Shown: piece after piece, positions 55,383 through 62,735 of the stretch | Layout: each line of letters starts with the position of its first letter | How positions within the stretch are numbered: position 1 is the stretch's first letter | DNA from: Flagellimonas oceanensis | GTDB taxonomy: Bacteria > Bacteroidota > Bacteroidia > Flavobacteriales > Flavobacteriaceae | Direction: 5' to 3' | DNA: 64,000 bases | Assembly (NCBI RefSeq): GCF_003992595.1 | Contig: NZ_RZNA01000040.1 | Coordinates: 248,001-312,000 of the forward strand | The notes under the pieces: model-generated | What the model was told of the DNA's origin: nothing | Database searches by the model: none | What the model saw: only the letters and a program-made list of their open reading frames with translations | Made by a program: the position numbers and the translations under genes

Positions 55383-56348
55383 TTAATTTTCAAAAGACTC
55401 AATAATTTGAAGGGCCACCCGTAAGGCATTTGTTCCTTGCTCCAAGCTTACAATTGGGGTATTATCGTTGTTGATGGCATCCGCAAATGTTTCCAACTCA
55501 TCCAAAATAGCATTGTTGACGTCTATTTCGGGGTTTTCAAAATAGATTTGCTTTTTGTCGCCTTCGGCATTTTGAAGAATCATATCAAAATCCCCAGGGT
55601 TTTCCGGAGCGTCCTTCATTTTTACCACTTCCACTTTCTTCTCCAGGAAGTCTACTGAAATATAGGCGTCGCGCTGAAAGAAACGTGTCTTCCGCATGTT
55701 TTTCAAAGAGATTCGGCTAGAGGTAAGGTTGGCCACACAGCCGTTTTTGAATTGTATGCGCGCATTGGCAATATCAGGCGATTGACTTATCACTGAGACA
55801 CCGCTTGCATTGATTTTTTCCACTTCGGACGGAACAACACTCAATATGGCATCGATGTCGTGTATCATCAAATCCAAAACTACTGGCACATCGGTTCCAC
55901 GGGGGTTGAATTCCGCCAAGCGATGCGTTTCGATGAACATGGGGTTCTCGATTTTGCCTTTTACCGCTAAAAATGCAGGGTTAAAGCGTTCCACGTGCCC
56001 AACTTGACCTTTAACATTATGCTTTTTGGATAGCTCCAACAATTCTTCCGCTTCTTCGAGGGTGTTGGTAATGGGCTTTTCTATAAAAACATGCCTCCCT
56101 TTTTCGATGGCTTTCTTAGCGCAATCAAAATGGGACAATGTCGGTGTTACAATATCGACAACGTCCACGGCATCTATCAAATTGTTGATGTTGTCGTAGT
56201 GGGTATAGCCAAATTCTGCGGCTACTTTTTTGGCATTGATTTCATCGGGATCATAGAACCCGACAAGTTCATATTCATCCGATTGGTTTAAGAGCCTAAG
56301 GTGTATTTTTCCTAAATGTCCTGCTCCGAGGACACCAACTTTTAGCAT
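55383..56348 (-). CDS. Gfo/Idh/MocA family oxidoreductase
   Basis: The 321-residue dehydrogenase has the start MLKVGVLGAGHLGKIHLRLL (56348), chosen because a -7 box lies between it and the longer start at 56393. The Rossmann motif GAGHLGKIH is at about 7-15, the conserved EKPITNTLEEAEELL (Lys-Pro) at about 95-109, and 'LMIHDIDAILSVV' (about 171-183) is the catalytic-domain motif. The substrate (sugar or related) is unknown. The next gene on the same strand is 51 bp away. Confidence 0.92.
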   Translation of the reverse strand: MLKVGVLGAGHLGKIHLRLLNQSDEYELVGFYDPDEINAKKVAAEFGYTHYDNINNLIDAVDVVDIVTPTLSHFDCAKKAIEKGRHVFIEKPITNTLEEAEELLELSKKHNVKGQVGHVERFNPAFLAVKGKIENPMFIETHRLAEFNPRGTDVPVVLDLMIHDIDAILSVVPSEVEKINASGVSVISQSPDIANARIQFKNGCVANLTSSRISLKNMRKTRFFQRDAYISVDFLEKKVEVVKMKDAPENPGDFDMILQNAEGDKKQIYFENPEIDVNNAILDELETFADAINNDNTPIVSLEQGTNALRVALQIIESFEN

Positions 56349-56363
56349 AATACCTGTTTTCGT

Positions 56364-56371
56364 CAAAAATA
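56364..56371 (-). promoter_or_regulatory. Gfo/Idh gene -7 promoter box (TATTTTTG)
   Basis: An exact TAnnTTTG match on the minus strand, 15 nt upstream of the ATG at 56348 and inside the longer open frame, so it decides the start. Confidence 0.65.
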
Positions 56372-56463
56372 CGGATATGATGGCAGTTTCCATAAATTTT
56401 TGAGTGGAACTAAGGGGATATTTTTAGGGAACTTTTTAAATTCGTGCCACCAGACCATAGACC

Positions 56464-57105
56464 ATGAAGGATACGCTCAAACATAGGGGAATGCGCAAGA
56501 ACTTAGCGGAGATTGTTGCTGCTAAGGGAGTTACGGACAAAAAAGTGCTCGAAGCAATAAAGACCATTCCCAGGCATTTATTTTTGGATAGTAGTTTTGA
56601 GGACCATGCGTATCAGGATAAAGCATTTCCCATTGGTGCCGACCAGACCATTTCACAGCCCTACACGGTTGCTTTTCAAACAGAATTGTTAGAAGTGAAA
56701 CCCGGTGCAAAAATTTTGGAGATTGGCACGGGCAGTGGTTATCAAACGGCTGTTTTATTGCATTTGAGGGCTAAGGTCTACACTATTGAGCGACAATTGG
56801 AATTATTCAAAACCACCCGGTTCTTCTTCAATAAGATGCATTACCGTCCCAAGAAAATGATTTTTGGTGATGGTTATAAAGGTTTGCCCGAAGAGGCTCC
56901 CTTTGATGGCATTATCGTAACCGCAGGCGCACCCGATGTGCCACGACCACTTTTGTCCCAACTGAAAGTAGGGGGGAGGCTGGTAATTCCCATAGGAGTG
57001 AATGAACAAATCATGACCTTGTTCGTGCGAAAGTCAGAAAAGGAGTTTGAGAAAAAGGAGTTTGGCTCCTTTCGTTTTGTGCCCTTGTTGGAAGATAAAA
57101 ACTAG
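56464..57105 (+). CDS. pcm: Protein-L-isoaspartate O-methyltransferase
   Basis: The 213-residue SAM enzyme repairs isoaspartyl residues in aged proteins. It has FAM motifs [33 protein letters not shown] (about 39-71), the SAM motif [15 protein letters not shown] (about 81-95), TIERQLEL and [15 protein letters not shown] (about 144-158), all typical for Pcm. It is convergent with smpB and overlaps it by 4 bp. Confidence 0.94.
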   Translation: MKDTLKHRGMRKNLAEIVAAKGVTDKKVLEAIKTIPRHLFLDSSFEDHAYQDKAFPIGADQTISQPYTVAFQTELLEVKPGAKILEIGTGSGYQTAVLLHLRAKVYTIERQLELFKTTRFFFNKMHYRPKKMIFGDGYKGLPEEAPFDGIIVTAGAPDVPRPLLSQLKVGGRLVIPIGVNEQIMTLFVRKSEKEFEKKEFGSFRFVPLLEDKN

Positions 57106-57563
57106 TTGTTGAAACTTTTTTTGATTCGGTCCAGGTTCCTCTTGTTGTCCCGACTTTTAATGGTTTCCCGTTTATCGTACAGTTTTTTACCCTTTGCCAA
57201 GCCAATGTTCATTTTGGCAAGCCCTCTGTCATTGATAAAAACTTTGAGGGGAACAATGGTAAGGCCGGTGGTGGCCACTTCCTTATGGAGTTTCTTTAAT
57301 TCACGTTTGTTGAGTAATAATTTGCGAACTGCCTTTGGCGCATGATTGAAGTGGCTCGCGTGGCTGTATTCATCAATCTGCATATTGACCACGAAAAGCT
57401 CTCCTTTGTCATTGAACTCACAAAAGCTTTGCGAAATGGAAGCCTTACCGGCACGAAGCGATTTTATTTCGGTGCCCCCCAGGACAATTCCTGCCATGTA
57501 GGTATCCAAAATTTCATAATCAAATCGGGCTCTTCTATTTTTTATGTTGATATTTTGCTGCAT
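57102..57563 (-). CDS. smpB: SsrA-binding protein
   Basis: The 153-residue protein delivers tmRNA to stalled ribosomes. The start is ATG 57561-57563 ([19 protein letters not shown]); the open frame upstream begins with a TTG that the -7 box overlaps. Signatures are [27 protein letters not shown] (about 25-51), LNKRELKKL and the C-terminal [18 protein letters not shown]. tmRNA itself is not in the window. Confidence 0.95.
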   Translation of the reverse strand: MQQNINIKNRRARFDYEILDTYMAGIVLGGTEIKSLRAGKASISQSFCEFNDKGELFVVNMQIDEYSHASHFNHAPKAVRKLLLNKRELKKLHKEVATTGLTIVPLKVFINDRGLAKMNIGLAKGKKLYDKRETIKSRDNKRNLDRIKKSFNN

Positions 57564-57569
57564 TGTGGA

Positions 57570-57577
57570 CAAAAATA
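57570..57577 (-). promoter_or_regulatory. smpB -7 promoter box (TATTTTTG)
   Basis: An exact TAnnTTTG match on the minus strand, only 6 nt upstream of the smpB ATG, implying little or no leader. Confidence 0.55.
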
Positions 57578-57643
57578 TAAACTCTTTGCCAAGAAAATTG
57601 TAATGTTATGCTAGATTTTACGAATAACTACCCAAATAACCTT

Positions 57644-58381
57644 ATGAAAAGAATTATAATCCCCTTAATACTTGTTTTTGCCATTGGATGCAAGCAGGAA
57701 CCCAAGAAAGAATTGACAGCTCAAGATATTGTGGATAATTCCATTGCGGATAGTGGAGGAAAACGCTTTGATGATTACATAGTGACTTTTGATTTTAGGG
57801 ATAAAAGCTACGTTGCCGAAAATGCGGATGGTCAACGTGTGTACCAACGGATATCGGATTTGGACTCCACTACCATTACCGATATAAAGCGGGGCGATGA
57901 GTTCGAGCGTTACATAAACGATTCCTTGGTAATGGTCCACGACACCATGGCGGTTAAATATGCCAACTCAATAAATTCAGTACATTATTTTGTGCGTTTG
58001 CCTTATGGCTTGAACGATGGTGCTGTAAACAAGGAACTTTTGGGTAAGGAGACTATCGATAACAAGGAATATTACAAAGTAAAAGTGACCTTTGACCAAG
58101 AGGGCGGGGGTGATGATTTTGAGGATACTTACCTATACTGGTTTGATAAAGAGTTATTTAAACCTGATTATTTGGCATATGACTTTCATGTAAATGGAGG
58201 TGGGCAACGCTTTAGAAAAGCGTACAATGAGCGCTATGTCAACGGTATCCGATTTGTCGATTATGAAAACTATAAACCCAAAAATGAGGGCACGGACATT
58301 CTAGAGATTGGACAGTTGTATAATAAAGGAGAGCTTGAACTCCTAAGCAAAATTGAGTTGGAAAATATTACGGTAGAGTAG
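57644..58381 (+). CDS. Lipoprotein of unknown function (DUF6503-like)
   Basis: The 245-residue protein starts at MKRIIIPLILVFAIGCKQEP (ATG 57644), giving a lipobox with Cys16; the frame upstream adds an unrelated 12 residues. The mature part begins TAQDIVDNSIADSGGKRFDDYIVTFDFR and is beta-rich with many Asp and Tyr residues, which I recall as DUF6503, found in Flavobacteriaceae. The role is unknown. It is convergent with the phosphatase-like gene 2 bp away. Confidence 0.8.
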   Translation: MKRIIIPLILVFAIGCKQEPKKELTAQDIVDNSIADSGGKRFDDYIVTFDFRDKSYVAENADGQRVYQRISDLDSTTITDIKRGDEFERYINDSLVMVHDTMAVKYANSINSVHYFVRLPYGLNDGAVNKELLGKETIDNKEYYKVKVTFDQEGGGDDFEDTYLYWFDKELFKPDYLAYDFHVNGGGQRFRKAYNERYVNGIRFVDYENYKPKNEGTDILEIGQLYNKGELELLSKIELENITVE

Positions 58382-58383
58382 GT

Positions 58384-58908
58384 CTAATCCATTTTTAGAC
58401 GGATATCCGTGGGCACTCCGTCAATGATTCTGACAATAAAAAGACTACTATTGTCCGAATCGTCCATTTGGTCATACTTTTCAAGGTCTATCATTTTATT
58501 CACAAGCATGGGTGTGGTGTTGCTGTGGCCCACAACCAAAACATTTTTACCCTCATTGATCAATTTAAACTCTTCCATATCTAGTGAGGACGGGTCGTAA
58601 TATTTGATATCAATATCTTTTTTTACCGATGTTGGAGCGGCTGTCATGGAGGTGCGCTCGTAGTTGGTTGAATACACCACGTCCAACGGGATGGCATCAA
58701 ACACTTCAGCCCAGCGTATGGCCCTATCCAAACCATCTTGATTAAGCTCCGGGTCTGGATTTTCGGGGTCGGTTCTATCTTTTTCCGCATGCCGTATAAA
58801 ATAGAAGGTGGAAATAACTGGGTCTTCCGCAATTTTCGTATCTTTTTTGCAGCCGATACTTCCAACGAGTATAATTGCCAAGGCAATTAAGGGTTTGATG
58901 GTTCGCAT
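58384..58908 (-). CDS. Histidine-phosphatase-superfamily lipoprotein
   Basis: The 174-residue protein starts at ATG 58908 (MRTIKPLIALAIILVGSIGC), with a lipobox at Cys20; the frame upstream opens with a TTG. The phosphatase fold is shown by FIRHAEKDRTD (RHAE catalytic His, near 39-44), 'VVYSTNYERTSMTA' (Arg near 88) and the second His in VVGHSNTTP (about 126-134). It would hydrolyse a phosphate ester on the periplasmic side. The substrate is unknown. Confidence 0.88.
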   Translation of the reverse strand: MRTIKPLIALAIILVGSIGCKKDTKIAEDPVISTFYFIRHAEKDRTDPENPDPELNQDGLDRAIRWAEVFDAIPLDVVYSTNYERTSMTAAPTSVKKDIDIKYYDPSSLDMEEFKLINEGKNVLVVGHSNTTPMLVNKMIDLEKYDQMDDSDNSSLFIVRIIDGVPTDIRLKMD

Positions 58909-58930
58909 AGTTCTATTCAAAGTTCCCGTG

Positions 58931-58938
58931 TATTTTTG
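58931..58938 (+). promoter_or_regulatory. -7 promoter box of the PorP/SprF gene (TATTTTTG)
   Basis: An exact TAnnTTTG match 42 nt before the ATG at 58981. Confidence 0.55.
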
Positions 58939-58980
58939 TTAATCAGTTTTAAAAGTAACGTTTAATTTTCATTTTCTCGT

Positions 58981-60417
58981 ATGCCCAAGTTTTTGGTTTT
59001 CTTGTTTGCATTGGTAATTTACGCCACAAGTTGGGGTCAAGAGCCTGTTTTGCCATCCGATTTTAGGCAACATTCGCTCACGCAATTCAATGCTAGTTTG
59101 TTCAACCCCACCTACGCTATGGATTGGAACAATCCTAACTCACTCTCCGTCTGGACCCGCTGGCAATGGCAGAGTATTGATGGCGACCCAACTTCCATTT
59201 TTGTTAATTATACCCATCGACTGAACGAGTCATCTGTCGCTTCGGCTGGTTTTTTACAGCATAATACGGGTATATTTTTGTATTCAGGGGCCAACCTAAC
59301 CTTTGCACAAACTTTTGAATTGGACGACGATATCCGTTTAATGGCGGGATTGAACACCTTTGCCTTTCAGCAAACCGTTGCCGACGAGCAATACGTGCCC
59401 GAGGATGAACTTGATCCAATTGCGCTGGAGGATTTGGAAGGCTTTAAAGTGCAATTTACTCCAGGATTACGTTTGTTGGTCAACAGGTTTAGTGTGGGCT
59501 TGGCTTTTGAAAATGCTGTAGGCTTTAATGTTTCGGGAAATGATGATAGTATGGAAAGTTTTCAAAGTGTTGCGGGAACCCTCAGTAACGATTTTCCCGT
59601 ATACCTGTCCGAAGGTTTGGGAAATAGCTACGTTCGCCCTGTGCTATATGCAAAATCGGTGCCCAATGGCGACACACAATTTGGTTTGAATGGATTGTTT
59701 TCGACTTCAAAATTCTGGGTGCAAGGTGGATATAATAGTTTTTATGGTGTTTCCGGGGGATTGGGTCTTACAGTGTCCAATGCCTTTTCCATAGGTGGAC
59801 TTATGGAATTTGGAACGGATAGCTCGTTGAGTGAAGAAGATTCCACTTTTGAAATTATTGCCTCTTATCACTTTGGAAAAACAAAGCCAAAAGAAAAGGA
59901 GCTGCTTTCTGAAGAAGTGTTGCCCGAAGCGGAAGTAGATGAGGGGCTTGACCGTAGGGAAGAAGAAATTGAACAACAAAGGAGAGAGCAGGAACAACGT
60001 GAGCTGGAACGAAGAAGACAGTTACAACGTAAAAGGGATTCCATAGCCGAAGTGCAACGCATCAAGGAGCAATTGGAGCTTCAGCGCAAAAAAGATAGTA
60101 TTGCGCGTTTGCAAAACCAAAAAGTAGAGGTAAGGCCCAATGAAAGGTATGAGGAGGTTGAAAGCGAAGATGGTTTAGAGCCTGGCTTCTATTTGATTGC
60201 GAATGTTTATGGAACCAAAAAGTACTTCGAAAACTTTATGAAAACACTGCGGGAAAAAGGTCTGGAACCAAAATCTTTTTACAGAAGTTTCAATAAATAT
60301 AATTATGTGTATTTGGAACGGTACAATACCATGGATGAGGCAAGAAAAGCCAGAGACAGCAAGTTTTTTGGTAAGTATGCGGATAAGACTTGGATCTTTA
60401 GAGTAAAAGGTAACTAG
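58981..60417 (+). CDS. PorP/SprF family protein with coiled coil and SPOR-like C-terminal domain
   Basis: The 478-residue protein has a signal peptide (cleavage after SWGQ, residue 20) and a PorP/SprF outer-membrane barrel (about 21-298: QFNASLFNPTYA, GFLQHNTG, YHFGKTK at its end), normally linked to the type IX secretion system and adhesin attachment. Most members are about 300-340 residues; this one adds a charged coiled coil (about 310-385, RREQEQRELERRR) and a SPOR-like domain (about 400-475, PGFYLIANVYGTKKYFENFM). No SprB-like adhesin or other T9SS gene is adjacent. Its 3' end abuts the convergent TetR gene. Confidence 0.85.
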   Translation: MPKFLVFLFALVIYATSWGQEPVLPSDFRQHSLTQFNASLFNPTYAMDWNNPNSLSVWTRWQWQSIDGDPTSIFVNYTHRLNESSVASAGFLQHNTGIFLYSGANLTFAQTFELDDDIRLMAGLNTFAFQQTVADEQYVPEDELDPIALEDLEGFKVQFTPGLRLLVNRFSVGLAFENAVGFNVSGNDDSMESFQSVAGTLSNDFPVYLSEGLGNSYVRPVLYAKSVPNGDTQFGLNGLFSTSKFWVQGGYNSFYGVSGGLGLTVSNAFSIGGLMEFGTDSSLSEEDSTFEIIASYHFGKTKPKEKELLSEEVLPEAEVDEGLDRREEEIEQQRREQEQRELERRRQLQRKRDSIAEVQRIKEQLELQRKKDSIARLQNQKVEVRPNERYEEVESEDGLEPGFYLIANVYGTKKYFENFMKTLREKGLEPKSFYRSFNKYNYVYLERYNTMDEARKARDSKFFGKYADKTWIFRVKGN

Positions 60418-61014
60418 TTACTTTTTAAGTTCCTGTTTAACCAAATACTCCAAATACGTAACTGTATTGACCAAATACTTTCTATCCTGTGTCATAGTAC
60501 TCATGGCTACGGCACCCTGAATCATGGTAAAGAATTGTTTGGCAAATTGCAGTGGCGGAACAGGAAGTTTTATTTCGTTTTGTTTGGCACCATTTTCCAA
60601 TATAAGGGCAATTTTCCCTTCAATCTCCTTGATGGTTTCCTTTACCGCTGCAGCCAGTAGCTTATTATTGCTTTGTGCATCCACACCAACATTCAAAAGT
60701 GGGCACCCGCCCAATGGCAGTGTGAAGACATCATATTGTTTGTAAAAGCTCAGCAGGGAGAATAGTTTATCCAAGGCTTCAATCCCAATATCCAATTTGT
60801 TATCGATGGTTTGAAGCAAAATATTCCTATTGTGCTCAAAGGCGGATAGCGCTAGGGCTTCTTTATTTTCAAAATTGCCGTAAATGGCACCTTTGGTAAG
60901 CCCAGTGGCCTCTGTAAGGTCGCTCATACTGGTGCCTATATAACCGTGGCGATTAAAGATGGGGGCTACGGTCTCGATAATGTAAGCGGTGGTTCTTTCT
61001 GCTTTCTTGGTCAT
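60418..61014 (-). CDS. TetR/AcrR family transcriptional regulator
   Basis: The 198-residue repressor has an N-terminal helix-turn-helix (about 8-54: FNRHGYIGTSMSDLTEATGL, then TKGAIYGNFENKEAL) and a helical ligand domain. It lies alone; its stop is next to that of the PorP gene. A 14-bp imperfect palindrome lies 44 bp upstream of the start (61058-61071). The target and ligand are unknown. Confidence 0.9.
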   Translation of the reverse strand: MTKKAERTTAYIIETVAPIFNRHGYIGTSMSDLTEATGLTKGAIYGNFENKEALALSAFEHNRNILLQTIDNKLDIGIEALDKLFSLLSFYKQYDVFTLPLGGCPLLNVGVDAQSNNKLLAAAVKETIKEIEGKIALILENGAKQNEIKLPVPPLQFAKQFFTMIQGAVAMSTMTQDRKYLVNTVTYLEYLVKQELKK

Positions 61015-61057
61015 CCTCTAGGTTGCTGTTGGTCGAAACTAATATATAAAAAAACAC

Positions 61058-61071
61058 ATACTGTTTGGTAT
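61058..61071. promoter_or_regulatory. Possible TetR-type operator
   Basis: ATACTGTTTGGTAT has ATAC/GTAT arms around a 6-bp centre and lies where the -33 region of the TetR gene promoter would be (a TAGTTTCG -7-like box follows on the minus strand). Autorepression is plausible. The rest of the 172-bp gap shows nothing else. Confidence 0.3.
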
Positions 61072-61186
61072 TAAATTGTCCAAAACACTCTATTTTAACA
61101 AGTTCCTTACTTTTTGGGGCAAAATATTGGGGTTTGGGAAAATGTTTTTACAGATTGTTGGAGGGGTGACCGATGAGAAGCAATAT

Positions 61187-62251
61187 TTAAGACCAAACGT
61201 TTCTTAGAAAATTGATGAAATTTTGATTCATTATTTTTTCAATATCTGAGTTGGTGTAACCTCTTTTGGCCAACATGCTTGGAACTTTTTGAAGATCAGC
61301 AATAGTGTCCAAGTCCCATGGGGTCTGTTCTTTTCCGAAAGCACCGTCTAAATCTGTTCCGATGCCAACATGATCGGTGTTCCCAGCCAATTGACAAATA
61401 TGGTCAATATTATCAACGGCAATTTCCAAGGTGACGTTCATGTCTTTTGGGGTGGATTTACCGCGAATCCAATCGGGAACCATCATCCATGCATCCAGTG
61501 CAACACCAATTACAGCTTTTCTGTTGATAAGCTCTTTGATTTGCTCATCGGAAAACTGCCGATTATGGTCCACTAATTTTCTGCAGTTATTATGACTGGC
61601 CCAAAGAGGGCCATGGTACACGTCCATGGTCTCCCAAAAGCTTTTATCGCATAGATGGGTGGCATCCAAGATGATATTGAGCTCTTCCACTTTTTTGAGC
61701 AAATCTTTTCCTTTTTGACCTATGCCTCCTACCGAATCCGTGCCATGAGCGTAAATACCTGGGCCATAATGGGCTGGTCCAATGGCACGGAGTCCTGATT
61801 CGTATGATTTTTCCAAATAGCTCAGGTCTACAATGGAGTCGGCACCTTCCAAACTTAAAATGTAACCAATCGGTTTGTTGGGCTCATCACTTTTCCAAAG
61901 TTTGAGATGGGATTCCAAGCTTTCAATGTCCTTAATTTGAACCATTTCGCCTGCGGCTTCCATGGTCTTGTACCACGCCAGCTGCCCTTGTGTCTGTGCC
62001 CAAGCTTGATGCTGTGAGTTCCAACCAGGGAGGGAACTGCCTTTCTCTACAAAGCGTGCGATTTGCGTGGCCATACACAACCCGATGTTGCCTCTCCGCA
62101 TAGCGGGGAGGGAAACAGTATTCTTGCCACGGTCGGGTTTGTCGGTCATACCCTGTTCGCATTCCCGTATTTCTGGAACGGAAAGTCTAAGGTCTCTGTT
62201 CCATTCAAGAGCGTTCATGGCAAGGTCAAGATGGGCATCAAATATAAACAT
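61187..62251 (-). CDS. Membrane dipeptidase (M19, renal-dipeptidase-like)
   Basis: The 354-residue zinc peptidase has the HxD metal site His7-Leu-Asp9 in FIFDAHLDLAMNA, 'LSLEGADSI' (Glu near 135), 'LRAIGPAHYGPGIYAHG' (about 153-169), DATHLCDKSFWE (about 196-207), 'WASHNNCRKLVDHNRQF' (about 217-233) and VGIGTDLDGAFG (about 298-309). M19 enzymes cleave dipeptides, including ones with D-amino acids at the C-terminus. No signal peptide is present. It lies 8 bp downstream of the RidA gene in an operon with a GntP permease. Confidence 0.93.
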   Translation of the reverse strand: MFIFDAHLDLAMNALEWNRDLRLSVPEIRECEQGMTDKPDRGKNTVSLPAMRRGNIGLCMATQIARFVEKGSSLPGWNSQHQAWAQTQGQLAWYKTMEAAGEMVQIKDIESLESHLKLWKSDEPNKPIGYILSLEGADSIVDLSYLEKSYESGLRAIGPAHYGPGIYAHGTDSVGGIGQKGKDLLKKVEELNIILDATHLCDKSFWETMDVYHGPLWASHNNCRKLVDHNRQFSDEQIKELINRKAVIGVALDAWMMVPDWIRGKSTPKDMNVTLEIAVDNIDHICQLAGNTDHVGIGTDLDGAFGKEQTPWDLDTIADLQKVPSMLAKRGYTNSDIEKIMNQNFINFLRNVWS

Positions 62252-62259
62252 GTAAGGTG

Positions 62260-62724
62260 TTATTGGTGAAGTTCAAATACAGCTTCAATTTCTACGGCAA
62301 TATTGTTGGGGAGCATCATCCCGACCGCACTTCGTGCCCCGATTCCATGGTCTTCCCCGAAGATATCAACCATCAATTCGCTGAAACCATTGATTACGTA
62401 GGGCTGTTTGCCAAAATCAGGGGTGCAATTTACCATACCCAATACTTTTACCATTCTTTTGATTTTATCCAAGCTCCCAAAATGTGTTGTGATGGTGGAT
62501 AACATGGTCAACCCTACCTGGCGAGCCGCTAATTTAGCCTGGTCCTCATCAAGGTCTTCGCCCGCACGGCCTATCATCAAAGAGCTATCTGAATTAACAG
62601 GACCTTGACCTGATACGTATAGAAAATTGTCGACCACTAAAACAGGTCGATACACGCCCGCAGGTGGCGGAGCAGGGGGTAATTGGAGGTTCAAGGCCTC
62701 CATGCGTTGTGATGGTGATTCCAT
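62260..62724 (-). CDS. RidA/YjgF family reactive-intermediate deaminase
   Basis: The 154-residue protein starts at ATG 62724 (MESPSQRMEALNLQLPPAPPPAGVYRP); the frame upstream runs through the permease tail. It has the RidA core 'NFLYVSGQGPVNSD', 'QVGLTMLSTITTHFGSLDKIKRMVKVLGMVNCTPDF' and 'GARSAVGMMLPNNIAVEIEAVFEL', with the conserved Arg near 136 (GARSAVG). RidA hydrolyses enamine/imine intermediates such as 2-aminoacrylate released by serine/threonine dehydratases. It lies between a GntP permease and a dipeptidase, which suggests amino-acid catabolism. Confidence 0.9.
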   Translation of the reverse strand: MESPSQRMEALNLQLPPAPPPAGVYRPVLVVDNFLYVSGQGPVNSDSSLMIGRAGEDLDEDQAKLAARQVGLTMLSTITTHFGSLDKIKRMVKVLGMVNCTPDFGKQPYVINGFSELMVDIFGEDHGIGARSAVGMMLPNNIAVEIEAVFELHQ

Positions 62725-62735
62725 ATTATATATTG

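Noticed and set aside
48862..56348. The minus-strand run from gluconokinase to Gfo/Idh as one functional system
   Set aside because: The genes belong to unrelated processes (tRNA modification, PLP balance, nuclease, acyl-CoA metabolism), and repeats separate parts of it. It reads as ordinary compact gene packing.
56349..56393. Upstream start of the Gfo/Idh gene
   Set aside because: A -7 box at 56364-56371 lies within the extension, and the family start MLKVGVLGAG is at 56348.
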